Assembly: GCA_034509735.1 (NCBI GenBank)
Contig: JACGWO010000004.1
Span: 21,495,395-21,559,394, forward strand
DNA length: 64,000 bases
Source: Sesamum alatum
Taxonomy: Eukaryota > Streptophyta > Magnoliopsida > Lamiales > Pedaliaceae
Reading direction: 5' to 3'
Shown here: positions 49,111-62,100 of the stretch, piece by piece
Numbering within the stretch: position 1 is the first letter of the stretch
Layout: the number at the start of each line of letters is the position of its first letter
The notes under the pieces: generated by a model
The model's input: only the letters and a program-made list of their open reading frames with translations
What the model was told of the DNA's origin: nothing
Databases searched by the model: none
Program-made: the position numbers and the translations under genes

Positions 49111-51616
49111 GGTAGGAACTCTTGCTGCTTTGCAAGAACGAGTTTACGTTTTTAAAGTTACGATAGTTTTCGCCTCTTACCACTTACTGCATTGTTTCCT
49201 CTTCATTCCAAAGGGGTTCCCCATATAGTTGCAGCGTGTACGGTAATTTAGCTTGTATCGTAGTTTTTCTGTTAGGGACGATCGATTTTTAACTCTCGTC
49301 TGGGATGGGTGAGCAAAACTCTGTTTCAATGGGGTTCCTCGCAAGCAGAGTTTGTCGGAATAATTTTCGGTCCTTGTGGTGTCATGCTCTAATACTTTGT
49401 GATGTTTATCGATTAATATTTATCGTTTCCAGAACGATGAATTTCTCTTGGATGATGTTTGACGTCTGTGATAAATGTATGTCGCAATGCTCTGTTTTTG
49501 GGTATGGATAGGGTATAGATTGTCAAATACCCGTTGGTATGGGTGTTGAACGGGTAAAATCTTAATAATATAAAGTGATGAATATTATTAATTGAACTAA
49601 ATCGATTACAATTAGTTCTGTTGACTATAAATCTCTAATAGAGATAATTACAACAATCATCAACTATATCACATAGTATAAATTTAAACAATTCTTTTAC
49701 TATTATACAAATAATTTTACTATACAGTAGATTATCATCCCACGTATTGATGGGGTTTGAACCTATGACTTTTAAGTTTATGCGACCTCAATCTTAATCA
49801 TTAGATCAAGAGATCATTGGTTCAAAGGGCATTCTTGTCTATAAAAGTTATAAAATTTGGGGGAATTTGTCCCACCATTGAAGAGTAAAGTTGCAAAATT
49901 TTACACGAATTTTCCAGGTGTAACCCTAATGTTAAGGGATCAATATAGAAGAAAGAAAAATCAAAGGGTGTAAATAAATTCCTAATAAGAACTTTTTTAT
50001 AATTAAAACAAATTTTAGGGACTAAATAATAATTTTCCTATAATTAGATCTTTCCCTCATTCTGCAGCCAATTTTTAATTTCTGCCATCCTAGATGGTCT
50101 GGCCATAGAACTTTATATTAATAATATCCATTACAAATGACCGTTGATATAGTTTGATTTGATTTAATAGTAGTGTTTTTCAAATTGAATATATACATGT
50201 TTACACAAAATAATAATAACATTTCTCTCATTTTTTGTGTATATAACCATGAATGTGGTCTTTCTTCTTAAAAGAATTTGTTTTCGTGATGTATCAAAAC
50301 ATTATAAAAACAGAAAACGGATTGGTTTTTACGCTATTAATGACCGCGACTTAAAAATCATGTTAAATCAGTATTTTTTATTATGGTCAAACAAAATCAG
50401 TGTGAAAATTTAAATTTGACCACGGTTAATTAATATTTGTAATGATCTTAGTAGATGATCAAAATATTTGTCATGATTTTTAGTTAGAATTTAATGCAAT
50501 TTACTTCCATGTGATATTGTAAATGGATAAATTCCCTCTTATGCAAAGGAAATAACAAGTTATTTTCTTATGTTTTTTAAAATAAAGCATTTTACTTCCC
50601 TTTCTAATGAGGTAAATTATTTTATTTTAAGAAACACATAAGAAATTGATGCTTGCATTTCCCCCTTTTTAGTCATGGCTAATATTAGCAGCACCTACAT
50701 AAGCAACAATTAATAATCATTGCACAGTCATAATTAATTAGTATTCATCATAATTTTGCTTTTAACCAAATAAATTTACTAAATCATCTAATTGGGCAAC
50801 TTATATTACATTCAATAACATATTTCTTCTTGTTCCATAAAAAAAAAAAAAAAAATTGTCGAATATCTCATCTAAGTAACCATTATAATTAAATATGTAA
50901 GTTTGTTAAATAAGGTCCACAAACACAAATCCTCACAAAGAATTTAAAAATATTTTGTACCCATTATTAGATTTTTCAAGAATTGTGAACAGCCCTCAAT
51001 GATCATGACCTCTCCTTTTTCTCCACTCCACTTGGCCCCATCTCATTATACCTCCTCCAACATTACATGCAATTCAACTACTATACACTTTACAATTATT
51101 TCTTCTTGCAATCATCTTTTTGTCCTTTTCTTTCTTTTTCTTTTAACCTCAATGGGGGGGGGGGGTTGGAGATTGTTGAAGCTGCTAATAAACATGTAAA
51201 ATGGGACGAATATGAGAGATCTCGTGTTCGGACTTTAAGTGTGTATGCTGATAAATATGTAATTCAGTTTCTTGGGACGAATTAGGAAAATCTCATGTTC
51301 GAACCTTGAGTGTGTATATTGGACGTACGAGTGTAGAAAGAACAAAAAAACCCGGAACATGTAAACGACATGAACCAGAATGATGATTAAAGATCGGAAT
51401 CCTCATTGATGTCCATAGATACATGTTGATTATGTAGAAACAAAATTGGTGAAAAAGATGGAAAAAATGAAAAAGAAGCTCCAATTATATATATTGAGCT
51501 ATTTTTGTCATATGTATAATTAAGGGTGTTATAATATTCCGGAGTTTATTTCTATATCTACTCTAATTAAACATATATATGCTGCCCATCCAGCTTATAT
51601 AGTTCACGTGTTAGTA
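49111..51616. other. UBP1 3' flank and intergenic spacer
   Basis: The first 300-400 bases probably contain the UBP1 3' UTR. A hairpin-like phrase aaatacccgttggtatgggtgtt lies near 49525. The remainder is AT-rich with an A-run near 50839, a G-run of about 11 near 51155, and a directly repeated ~88-bp unit at about 51203-51330. No gene was recognised. Confidence 0.45.
51203..51330. repeat. Two diverged ~88-bp tandem units with gttcgaa-like core
   Basis: gggacgaatatgagagatct...gtgttcggactttaagtgtg and gggacgaattaggaaaatct...atgttcgaaccttgagtgtg start about 80-90 bp apart. The gttcgaacc word looks like a tRNA-type B box, so a SINE origin is possible, but no A box or tail was confirmed. Confidence 0.4.
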
Positions 51617-52461
51617 CTAAACTGCCAGAATTCCGGCAGTGAACATCTGGCCGGCAGCGTAGGGCGAGCCCGCAACCTCGGCCGGCCTCGTCGCCTCGGC
51701 GCTGCACTTCTCCTTGCGCTCATCCGTCACCATCTGCCTATACCTGCACTCCGCACTGCAGAACGCTTTCTCCCCCCTGCAATTAATCATCAAAAAATGG
51801 TTAAAATTCGCCTAAAAATAGACATCAAAACACTTGTTTCCCTGTCGGAATTCGTGGGTACTTAGGAGTATACATACCTATACATGTATATGTCTTTGCC
51901 GTGGAGTTTCTTGTGGCACAAATTGCAGGAGTTGAGAAAGTCCGGTGCCGGGATTCCGGCGACCTCCCCGAATCTCGCCGGAGATATGTGAAAAACGCCG
52001 CCGCCGCCGCCGCTTTGTATTCTAAAAGGGGTCCTATCATCACCCTTTCTCCCTCCCTCAACTCCATTGGAATTATACACCTTGGTGCTAGACTTGTTCG
52101 GACCGTGGCACGTCACGATAGTGTACTCCTCCTCCAAACTCTCCATCTCCATTTCCTCCGAACTACTTCTCCGGCTTCTCCATGAGTTCCTCACCGGAAT
52201 CGGATTGGATCGGCTCAAGTTCCGGCCAAATAAGGCCTTACTTGCCGGAATTTCGTTCCGGCCTGCACCGTCTAGCGCCGCCACTATGGCTAACCCCACC
52301 CCACCAAAATCAAAGCTTTTAGGACCTCTAGGGGACTGATTCTTGGCCTCCATGTAACTTCTTGGGCTAACGGCGGCGACGTCCCCCTGGCCGGACCTGT
52401 TGCCGGAAACCAACGATCCGGTGAGAATTTCGATCACCGGCTTCGATGATTTCCCTAACAT
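51617..52461 (-). CDS. FLZ: FCS-like zinc finger (FLZ, DUF581) protein, two exons, 247 aa deduced
   Basis: FLZ proteins are plant-specific adaptors that bind SnRK1 kinase subunits through the FLZ domain. Exon 1 is 52461-51878 (ATG at 52461), exon 2 is 51776-51617 with TAG at 51619-51617; the intron has GT-AG ends, and 584 + 160 nt give 248 codons. The FLZ domain spans about 175-220: FLNSCNLCHKKLHGKDIYMY, then R-GEKAFCSAECRYRQM. The four cysteines are 179, 182, 201 and 205, with the diagnostic FCS. The intron falls at the arginine (195) within the domain, as usual for the family. Upstream are the FLZ N-terminal signature SFDFGGVGLAIVAALD (about 49-64) and EEEYTIVTCHGPN. The tail after the domain is short (ending FTAGILAV). 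Which FLZ subgroup it belongs to is unsure. Confidence 0.95.
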
Positions 52462-52618
52462 GGCTAGATAATTCTCTATACTTGATGTCTAATTTGGTTA
52501 GAGAGAATGGGATTGAGATGATTGTTGAGGTCTCTCAATGGCTCTTTGTGAAGCTTCCCAATTTATGTTTGAGGGGAGTTGTTAGGCTAAGCCCATAGGT
52601 TTGCTTTGAACTACCAAG

Positions 52619-52625
52619 TTATATA
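52619..52625 (-). promoter_or_regulatory. TATA box of the FLZ gene
   Basis: TATATAA on the minus strand, about 160 bp upstream of the ATG at 52461, a normal spacing for a plant promoter plus 5' UTR. Confidence 0.55.
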
Positions 52626-52702
52626 CTTAGTTTCTTTCTTGATGACCTCATTTCTCATACACTGACCAAATTGTACCATATCATATTAATACATTATTAA
52701 AA

Positions 52703-53101
52703 GGGTAATTACAATTAGATCCCTCTAAAAATATAAAATTATAATTTTTTCTAAAAAAGTTTCAAAATTGTACTTATATACACCTCCAAAAATACACCGT
52801 TTACATCTGACCTCCTTTTGTTAGGGTTTGGATGAAAAATACTGACGTCGCCAAAAAAATTACATAAATTTTTAATTTTACCTCTCATTTAATATTTTTA
52901 TGTAATAATTTGATACTTATAAGGAGATAAATGTGATGATGTTAACAATGAATTTCGACAGGAGGTGTAAGCGTAATTTTTAAATTTTTTTTTGGAAAAA
53001 AGGTGTAAAATTTACATTTTTAAAGAGAATTTAAGTATAATTTCAAATTTTTTAGGAGAAAGTTTAAAATTTATATTTTGATAGGGGTTTAAGTATAACT
53101 C
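52703..53101. mobile_element. MITE, Mutator-like (9-bp TSD TTATTAAAA), 399 bp, in the FLZ promoter
   Basis: The left end gggtaattacaattagatcc and the complement of the right end gagttatacttaaacccc, followed on both sides by aaaatataaa-type sequence, form terminal inverted repeats. TTATTAAAA occurs exactly at 52694-52702 and 53102-53110. It lies about 240 bp upstream of the FLZ ATG, between the TATA region and the distal G-box. Confidence 0.8.
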
Positions 53102-53273
53102 TTATTAAAATGGGACATAGAAGTAATTTGAAAAATGTCACTTGTCAGTGGCATAATATTTTAAGGGAACGTTGCTGTCCAATGATTGGGACCCGATCCC
53201 GAGAGGTGGACCCAAGTCGCCGGGAACTGACTCAGCTCAAGATTCCGGTGAGTTGACGTCGTCGGGAATTGGA

Positions 53274-53279
53274 CACGTG
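53274..53279. promoter_or_regulatory. G-box/ABRE core CACGTG upstream of FLZ
   Basis: ggaCACGTGtgg is a textbook G-box/ABRE context for bZIP or bHLH factors. It sits in a GC-richer 280-bp island (53160-53440) pushed away from the FLZ start by the MITE. A link to FLZ regulation is inference. Confidence 0.4.
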
Positions 53280-53459
53280 TGGTTCCGTAAGAGGGTGGAG
53301 TTATTACCAAAGTCCACTGAGGGGGCTGGGGAGTGGGCCCCGATTATTTATTTTCATGTTTCTTGGAGTATTAGGGGTGGGGCCCATGGGCATTGCATTG
53401 GAACTGGAAGTGAATAATAAGTGATGTATGGTGCCGCTGAATTCTGACCCACAGTGATG

Positions 53460-56261
53460 AGCTTGTTGTCTGCGCAATTACCGATCTGCCCCTCCCCTTT
53501 TTACCAAATCCAACGACTCCTTTAAAAGATATTATTCTTTTGCTAAAATGGAATATTATATTTATTTATTTATTTGTTGAGAAAAAATAAAATAAATAAA
53601 AGCATCGCAATGATTTTGAACAGCTTTGTTCTCCTTTTTCACTCCTCCACCTTTAGCAAAATAACTTTGATTATTAGTTTATTTTTGGGATTTGATTCAT
53701 TGAACTGATGACAACACTTTTATAGCAAAAGAGTGTTTCCATTTTTAATTTCGTAAAGATATCAAAAAAGGTCAAAATATTTTTTTGGTGCCATTAAAAA
53801 TGTCACTATTATTTTTTGTACTATAATTGTGACGAGTGTCACTTTTGATACCATTAAATACGAAAATACGTCTTTTCGGTCCCGAGTTAACGGTAGAAGT
53901 CATGTGCCCCGCACGTGGCTGTTAACGGCCGTTAACCTCTGTTGGCTCACTTGAGGCGCCCTGTTTAATGGTAAAAAAAAAAAAAATATTTTTTTGGTAC
54001 TATTAAGAGGGGAAAAAAAAGGTGACCACAAACTATTAGAATTTTTTTAAAAATATTTCCAAACTAAATAATAATTCAATTTCAAAAAATAATAATAAGA
54101 TGCTCGAATTATCTAATAATTTATTTAAGAAATAAATTTATAATTTATATAAAAATAAAATTTATCTAATACTTTTATTTTTTAAAAAAATTATTTCTCA
54201 TAGTTTGTTGTCAAATATTAAAATATTTCCAGACCAAATAATAATTTAATTTCAAAAAAATAAAAAAAAATCCTAGAAATTATCTAAAATAAAATAATTA
54301 TAATTTTTTAAATTTATTTTTATCACATATATTAAAATAAAATTTCTCTAATATATTTTCTTAAATTGTTTATTAAAATAATTTTAGACAAAGTATTTCT
54401 TAGATACAGTTAAAAATGAGTTAAATACAGTTACCATCCATAAAGTATCCATCCCACATGTGCATGTATAAATTTATTTTTAATTTGATTTGACAATTAA
54501 ATAAAACTAAAGTAAAATGAACTCCCAGTACTTTAGGATTATGAAAATAAAAAGAGCTCGATGAAAGAGTGAAATTAGAATTAGACAAATTTTCCACAAA
54601 TGTGATTTTGGTATTTTAAAAATTTCTTTCATTTTTTTTATAAAATAATTTTTAGTAAGGGTAATATGAACTTTTTAAACTTAAAAAGTAAAGGAGTTAG
54701 AAGGTCATGATTTTTTTTAAGATTTTAATACTTTATAGGGGTAATTGATGTGGGCTAGATACTTTAGGGGTGGTAACTGTATTTAACCCATTTTATATTA
54801 AGGGGCCGTTTTATTTTTGTATGTGAAATAAATGATTGATATGACTCGATTGATTAAAATATGAGATAGAACAAATTAATATACTTTGTTGGTGTTTACC
54901 CATTTGAATAAAATGTAACATAATCCCGAATTACATTATAACACTTTTAAGATTGAATTATACAATCATACTCTTAAGATTGAAAAATTATCAGACATTA
55001 TTTAGGACCCGATGAATTACCAGCAAGTAGTCATTTTCTATACAGACCCTGTGCGCATAAAATTTTCAACAGGGTCTGCATAAAACTTTTAAGTGTAAGT
55101 TGAGGCAAAGGTTGCAAATAAAAGACTGCTTGCTTCTTACTAGAAATGCATTAGGCTTTTTAAATATATAAATACCCAAAATGAGTTATTTAAAATTTCG
55201 ATTGGAACTTTAGTAATAAAATCCTCTCTTTTGAGACAATGGATTGGTTCAATTGCATTTAAGCTAATTTCAAGAATCAATGTATGTTTGAGTGGAGATT
55301 GAGGTTTAACAAATAAAAAAAATGTGATTTTTAGTGTTATGAATACATAGTATTTAGTCTATTTTTAATAATAATATGTTGTTTTTTTGTTTATTTGAAA
55401 TTTGTTGGCTGATTTAGGATTATTGATGTATAGCGTATTGAATGTTTTAATAATTATATGTTAGTTGATTAGAAATATGGATGTATTTTTAAAAAAAGAA
55501 TCAACATCTGCCTCCCGGCTCAATTTTTCACCACATTAATATAAATAATTCAAAATTAAATTAGAATATATCAAAAGAAAGAAATAAATAAATAACTAAT
55601 CATAAAAGTAAACAATCACAAAAATCAAACGTACAACTCTTGATCACGAGGTGTCAATTTTTATCACTTGAACAAAATCTCATTAATTTAATTATGCAAT
55701 TTTTTTTATAAAATCTAATTAATTACTACATTATTCAGTACATTCAAACTCAAATATTGATTCGATATATTGATATTTCAAAATCAAGGAATATATTCAA
55801 CGACAACAAAGAAACAAGAAACTGTTATAAAAATAGACTATACACTCATTTTCGTGGTACTCGAGTTCACCATCTTATAAGAACAATTTTTGAATCGTAC
55901 GTTGTCTGATCTTTAAGTGCATATATACGACAAACATTATAATAAATTGCTAGTGACATTTTTAAGAATAATGGAGAATTATTAATAATGACTAGATGAG
56001 GAGAGTTCTTTCTAAACAAATCAATGGTTTAGCAAACTCTTAAGGATTAGACAAAAATAGAGTTTGAAATTTGATGACTATTTGTCCACAACCAATCATC
56101 CCTCACATGAGTTGTGAGGTTGAGATCTCACAATAAAAAAGTTGTGAGTTCGAGTCATACAAATGTAAGTATTTAATTTACTTTAATAGTAGTATCTTGT
56201 TTATGTTTTCTTTTTCTTTTTTTTTTTTTTTTTTGAGATGAAAGGATGTTGTTTTTTTATT
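53460..56261. other. AT-rich spacer upstream of FLZ
   Basis: No gene found. A ~171-bp unit starting atttccaaactaaataataa is repeated in diverged form (about 54054 and 54225). At about 53750-53960 a repeat-like segment contains gttaacggccgttaac, a perfect palindrome, preceded by gcacgtgg. A possible Tourist-like end (ttaaggggccgttttattt) lies at 54800. Confidence 0.4.
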
Positions 56262-56685
56262 GGGTAAATTACAGCTACCTCTCCTAAGGTTTGGCATAAT
56301 TATAAATATTCCTCGTTGTTTGAAAAATTACAAATACTCCCAAGGTTTGTAACCGTCTAACAATAACTCATTTTCATTCATTTTTATAGGTGAACTAACA
56401 AAAATGCCCTTATGCATTGAATTACTTTTATTTAATTCTTAAAATTTTTTTGGACTATAATGCGCGGGGAGAGGTTTCTTAATTTTTTTACATAAAGAAG
56501 CAATAATGCAATTTGCTTCGTCTGATTTTTCTATAATTTTAATAAAAAAAAGTCAAGGGCAAAATGATCAATTTCAAGCCTTTGGTTAAAAATTACAAAT
56601 CTCGTGGAGGTATTTGTAATTTTTAAAACAATGAGGGGGCATTTGTATTTATGCCAAACCTTAGGAGAGGTGACTGTAATTTACC
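56262..56685. mobile_element. MITE, Mutator-like, ~424 bp, with ~40-bp terminal inverted repeats
   Basis: gggtaaattacagctacctc...ctaaggtttggcata at the left is matched at the right by its complement with only about two changes, the best preserved of this family. Direct repeats of tttttttatt flank it (56252-56261 and 56686-56695), although T-rich sequence makes the exact 9- or 10-bp length uncertain. It shares internal text with 3772-4171. Confidence 0.85.
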
Positions 56686-56734
56686 TTTTTTTATTTGTTT
56701 TGAATTTATTGATTGATTTACAAATATATATATA

Positions 56735-59120
56735 TATATATAGAGCAAAACGATGGTTGACTATAATTAAACTAATTTTGACCAAATTCTGAATTCTTAG
56801 AATTTTGAATTTTTTAATTACTAAGAGAAATTCTAATTGGTTGGTTTAATTTTAGTGTTTTTTTTTTTATATAAAGAACACGTAACAAACTAAATCCCAA
56901 AATTTTTGCATGAAATTAGAAAAATCCTCATGAAGATATCTGAATAGTACTTCCTCTTAGAGTTGCATCCAATTCAAACACTTAAAAATCATATCGAATA
57001 CAAATATAAATATCAGTTAAACTTTTGGAATAATAAAAAATGTGAATCCATTATGCAATACTAATCTTTTTTTGTTGTGCTCAAGCTCTACACCTTTGAA
57101 TGCATGAATGAAGGTTTTCTTTCGAAATGCATATTGTTCAGCTACGTAATTTATATTATTTTTCTTGCAATATAGTATAGCAAATTGATTTTGCATATGA
57201 TCATCACATTTTGTCTTTTTCTTTTTCTATTATTTGGCTTCATCTTTTTATTATAAAAAATTTCTTTTTTATATGTTAATTTTTTTCTCTTTTGATGTTC
57301 TTTGGATATGATGGTTTATCCCATAAATTTATTATTTTGATTGATTGTTTATTTCATTACAGTTTACCCTCACAATTATTCATTTGTCATAATTTCTTTT
57401 TGAAAATAAAATTTTTATAGTACTTCAATTGTTTATTATCATGTGATCTAATTTTACTTTCACATATTAGTTTTGAGTAATTTCTTTATTTTTCAAATTT
57501 GTATTTTCGTCAATTATTTCTGTGATTTGATGTGTTCACTCATTTGCATAATTTGATTGTTTTGATTTGTATGATGTCCTTTTCTATTTCTTTTTTTGTA
57601 TTATTCTACTTAATTTGCATTTAGTTTTTTTTTTGTTTAATATTTAGCCTTTTAATCTTTCATACACTAGCTCTTATATATATATATATTGTAGTTTTAT
57701 CCATTGAATTTTTATTTTATAGTTTACTCTGTTGTTCTTTTTTATATTTTATTATTTTTTTTGTTTTTTCTAAAGGAACAAACTTATTTACTGTAAATAG
57801 TTATATATTTTGTTTAACATATATTTGTATGATTCGACTTAATTTGGCATTTAGTTTTTATTTATATTAATATTTACCCTTTCGTATCTTTTTATACATC
57901 AATTTTTTTTATATATTACAATTTCATCCATTAAATTTTGTTTTTCTTTTTCAATTTTTTTTAATTTGTCTACTAATGATGTTTTACAAGACGAAAAGAA
58001 TCACCTGGTTTTAACTATTATGTAATTAGTTTCTCAAACTATCTAATATGATTCTTAAATTTATGATCATATTCTTTGTAAAACTTTTACATTTACATGA
58101 AAATACATGTATTTTCATGTGTGCGTAATTTAAGCTATTTTTTTTAGAAAAAATCTACACATGGTTGTTTGAATTTTGTTTTCTTTTTTTATATATTTTT
58201 ATTTAATTAAAAATTTTGTAGATATACATTAAAATAATAATAAATATAGAGGTTAATTCAATTCCTTATATATCTTAAGTATTATTTTCAATTTTTCATT
58301 TTGTGGTTTTACTTCAAGTTTAAAAGATGTACAACACTACTTTCTTTCACTTTTGGCTTTTATATTCCTTTATTTATTTATATTTTGTGTTTAAAGACAT
58401 GATAATCAAATATTTTTGTTCAATTAATATATGTATACATATATGTTTATCATTTGGAATTAACATAATATTTTGATAATTAATATTCTGAGTTTTCTCA
58501 TCACTACTTTTTCTTCTTTTATCCCCTCATTATTGATTTATTATTTCATTTTGACTAGATACTAATTTCTAGAATTTTGAATTATTTAATTATAATGAAA
58601 GTTTTTATTGGCTACACTTAAGGCTTTTTAATGTTAGAATAATTTATTTACTCCCTTAGTTCATGCAATAATTTACACATATATCCCTTAATTTATGGAA
58701 AAATTAGTAGGAGGGGATAAAGATTTCAAGAAAAGAAGTATATATCTTATTTAAATATTTAAGGAAGAATTATTATAACACCCAAAAAATCAATTTTCAT
58801 ATCCAAAACAAACCACCAAAATAGTTTTAAGTTCAAGAAAATCATTCCATCATTTGTCATTATTTCGAAAAAGCCTACTATATAGTTTTATTTGGGACAC
58901 AGTTACCTTGGTTAATTTTATTTTATTTCTTACTTTTAATTTCAAAAACTAATTTTTTAACTATATTTTTTTATTTGTAGTAAAACTTTTGTAAAATTTA
59001 AATTATAAACTTTGAGATATTTAATATTTTTTTGAGTTCATTCTACGAAACAACTAAAAAATCACTAATAATACAATATATTTTGAAATATTAAAACAAA
59101 TATTATTTTTTAAATTTTAA
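56735..59120 (+). mobile_element. Older, incomplete Helitron copy adjoining the intact one
   Basis: The start, (ta)n-tagagcaaaacgatggttga followed by aattttgaccaaattctgaa, parallels the 5' end of the element at 59121, but the TC start is not visible. Segments at 57977-58240 and 58900-59110 match 61345-61565 and 61600-61800 of that element in the same order, so it is a diverged copy lacking the last ~440 bp and any hairpin-CTAG end. A further fragment of the 5' subterminal text occurs at about 58545-58620. Confidence 0.6.
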
Positions 59121-62100
59121 TCTATATATATATATAGCAAAACGAAGTTTGATCAAATTAGTTCAATTTTGACCAAATACTTTTTTCTGGTGTTTTTGAA
59201 TTTTTTAATTCCCAAGAAAATCCTCATTGGTTAGAAATATTATTTATTCTTAATATATTAATTATTTATTTTGTATTTATCTAGAATATTATCTCCAAGA
59301 TTATAAAAAAAATTAATTGTCAAGAAAAAATCTTATTGATTAGAAGCATAATCTATTTTAATATATTAAATATTTATTTTATATTTATCCAAAATCTTAT
59401 ATCCAAGATTATAATTGAATTTCTAAATATCAAGAAAAGATCTAATTGGTTGGAAACATTATCTTTTAATATATTAGATATTATTTTATATTTATCCAAA
59501 TCATATCTCCAAAATTATGATCCTACTTTAATTTATATTTATCTTAAATAATTACCTAATGATCATGGTCTCTGTCACATTAGTATTTAAATACTCTATA
59601 TCTCTCATTCATTAGATAGACTCAATTCTACCAATTTTCTATCATCCATTAAATGATTTCAAAATTTACCACTCTGTATACTTAATTCTTTTCATTGCTT
59701 TTACTATGGCTAGAGTGACATCTTACACTTTTAATATGGTATTAATATATTTGTTTTCCTCCATGATCTTTCAATTATGTTAATTTTCATCCATTACTCA
59801 TATACTTATCTCTATTAAATTTTAATATTTATTTATCCTCTACACTAATCTCATGTGGCTAAATTGATATTTTACTCTTTATCACAACGTCGTTTTATTT
59901 TTTATATCTTAGTTTTCATGATACTTGAAATATTGAAATAATAATCTATACCATTTTTTTATGTTTTCTTTATTAAATAATAACTTTAATATTTATTCCT
60001 CTTATGGTGTTAATTCTCATATTTCTATATATGGTGATTGTTTGATTTGTTTTTCTACAAGAAATAATAGATTTATTTGGTGTTAATGATAAATATTGCT
60101 TTTAAATATTTATTTATATTATTTTACTTAATTTATCATTTGGTTTTTATTTTTGTTAAATATCTACTCTTTTCTATCTTTTATACACAAGTTTTTTGTT
60201 TTTATATATTATGATTTCATCCATTAATTTTGTTTTATAGTTTACTTCGTTGCTCTTTTTCATATTTTATTTTTAAAAATTTTTGTTTTTCTACAGGAAT
60301 AAACATATTATCTAGCCTTAATGGGTATTATATTTTATTTAATATTTATTTTTATGATTCTACTTAATCTGCCATTTAATCTTTATTTTTGTTGAAATAT
60401 CTATCTTTGTTTATTTTATGCACCAATTTTATATGTATATCTATATCATCTTTTAAAATTTGATTCTACAACTTAATTATGTTGTTCTCTTTCAAATTTC
60501 ATTTTCTTAACAAGAAGGGACAAATTTATTTAGTGTTTATAGGTACATATTGAGATAATAATCTCTACCATTTTCTTGTGTTTTCTTTATTAAATAATAA
60601 GTTTAATATTTATTCCTCTTACGGTGTTAAATTTTCATATTTCTGTGGTGATTGCTCGATTTTGTTTTTCTACGAAAATGAATAGATTTATATGGTGTTA
60701 ATGATAATATTTTAAAATTTATTTGAAATATTCTATTTGATTTGATATTTAATTTTTGTGTCTGTTTAAATATTTATTCTTTTGTATCTTTTATACACCA
60801 GTTTTTTTGTCCATATATTATAGTTTCATCCATTAATTTATTTTATAGTTTACTTTTGTTGTTCTTTTTCATATTTCATTCTTTTTTAGTTTTTGTTTTT
60901 CTACAAGAGCGAACAAAGTTATTTAGCGTTAATTGCTACATATTTCGTTTAATATATATTTGTATGATTCTACTTAATCTGCTATTTAGTTTTTATATAT
61001 GTTTAAGTATTTACTTGTTGTTTATTTTTATGCACCAATTATATATACATATATATTATCATCTTTTCAATTTTTAATCTACAGTTTAATTTTGTTGTTC
61101 TTTTTCAAATTTCATTTTTTTTACAAGAAGGAACATATTTCTTTAGTGTTAATAGGTGCGTATTTATTTCTTGCTATGATTCTACTTAATTCATCTGACA
61201 TTTAGTTTTTATTTCTATTTAAAACTTACCTTTTTGTATATTTTTATACACCATTATATATATTATAGTATCATCCGTTATTTTTTTATTTTTAAGTTTA
61301 GTTTTTTTGTTCTTTTTTAGATTTCATTTTTTTGTTTACTAATTACGATGTTTTACAAGGTGGAAAGAATGATCATATTAGTATCTCGAACTATGTACAT
61401 ATGATTCTACTAAATCTATGATCATATGGTGTGTAAATCTTTATATTTTCATGTGTGTGTAAATTGAGCTCTTTTCAGAAAAGGTCCACACAGTTGTTTG
61501 AATTTTATTTTCTTCTTTTGTATATTTTAATTTAATCAAAAAATTTATGGAGATGTGTTAAATTAATAATAAATATAGAGGTTACTTCAATAAAATTTTA
61601 ATATTAAAATTTTTAACTATTTTTAGTTATTCGTAGTAAAACTATTATAAATTTTTTTTTGAACTTTGAGATATTAAATCTTTTTAGTTCATTGTACTAA
61701 ACAATTAAAATTCTCACTATTAATATATAAATTTTTTGATATATTTATTTGTATGTTTCAGAATATTCAAATAAGTATCATTTTTTAATATTTTAATTTA
61801 ATAAATGAGAGATCATCAAAACCAACCGACTTGCAATTTTTTTGGAGAAAAATATATCTTAGAATTTTTGAAAACTAAATTATATAATTATAAACACTTT
61901 TTACTTTTGTAATTGATCGAACGAAACAAAATAATTAAATAAATGAAAACCTCAAAACTAAGTTTGTAAAAGTTTTGCAACATATATATAAATATGGTGA
62001 AAAAGAAAACTTATTATGTAATTAAATAATAATAAATAAAAGAATTTATAAATATAAAATACCAATATTTTTGTCAATAATAATCAAAATAGATTAAAAA

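Noticed and set aside
49745..49830. tRNA-like words (gggtttgaacctatgac) suggesting a tRNA or SINE
   Set aside because: No cloverleaf or A box could be formed; left as spacer.
51901..52339. Two plus-strand frames of 90-94 codons
   Set aside because: They are antisense to FLZ exon 1, whose protein has clear family motifs.
59336..61205. Several plus-strand frames rich in Phe, Ile, Leu and Tyr
   Set aside because: They come from AT-rich internal repeats of the small Helitron and have no coding features.
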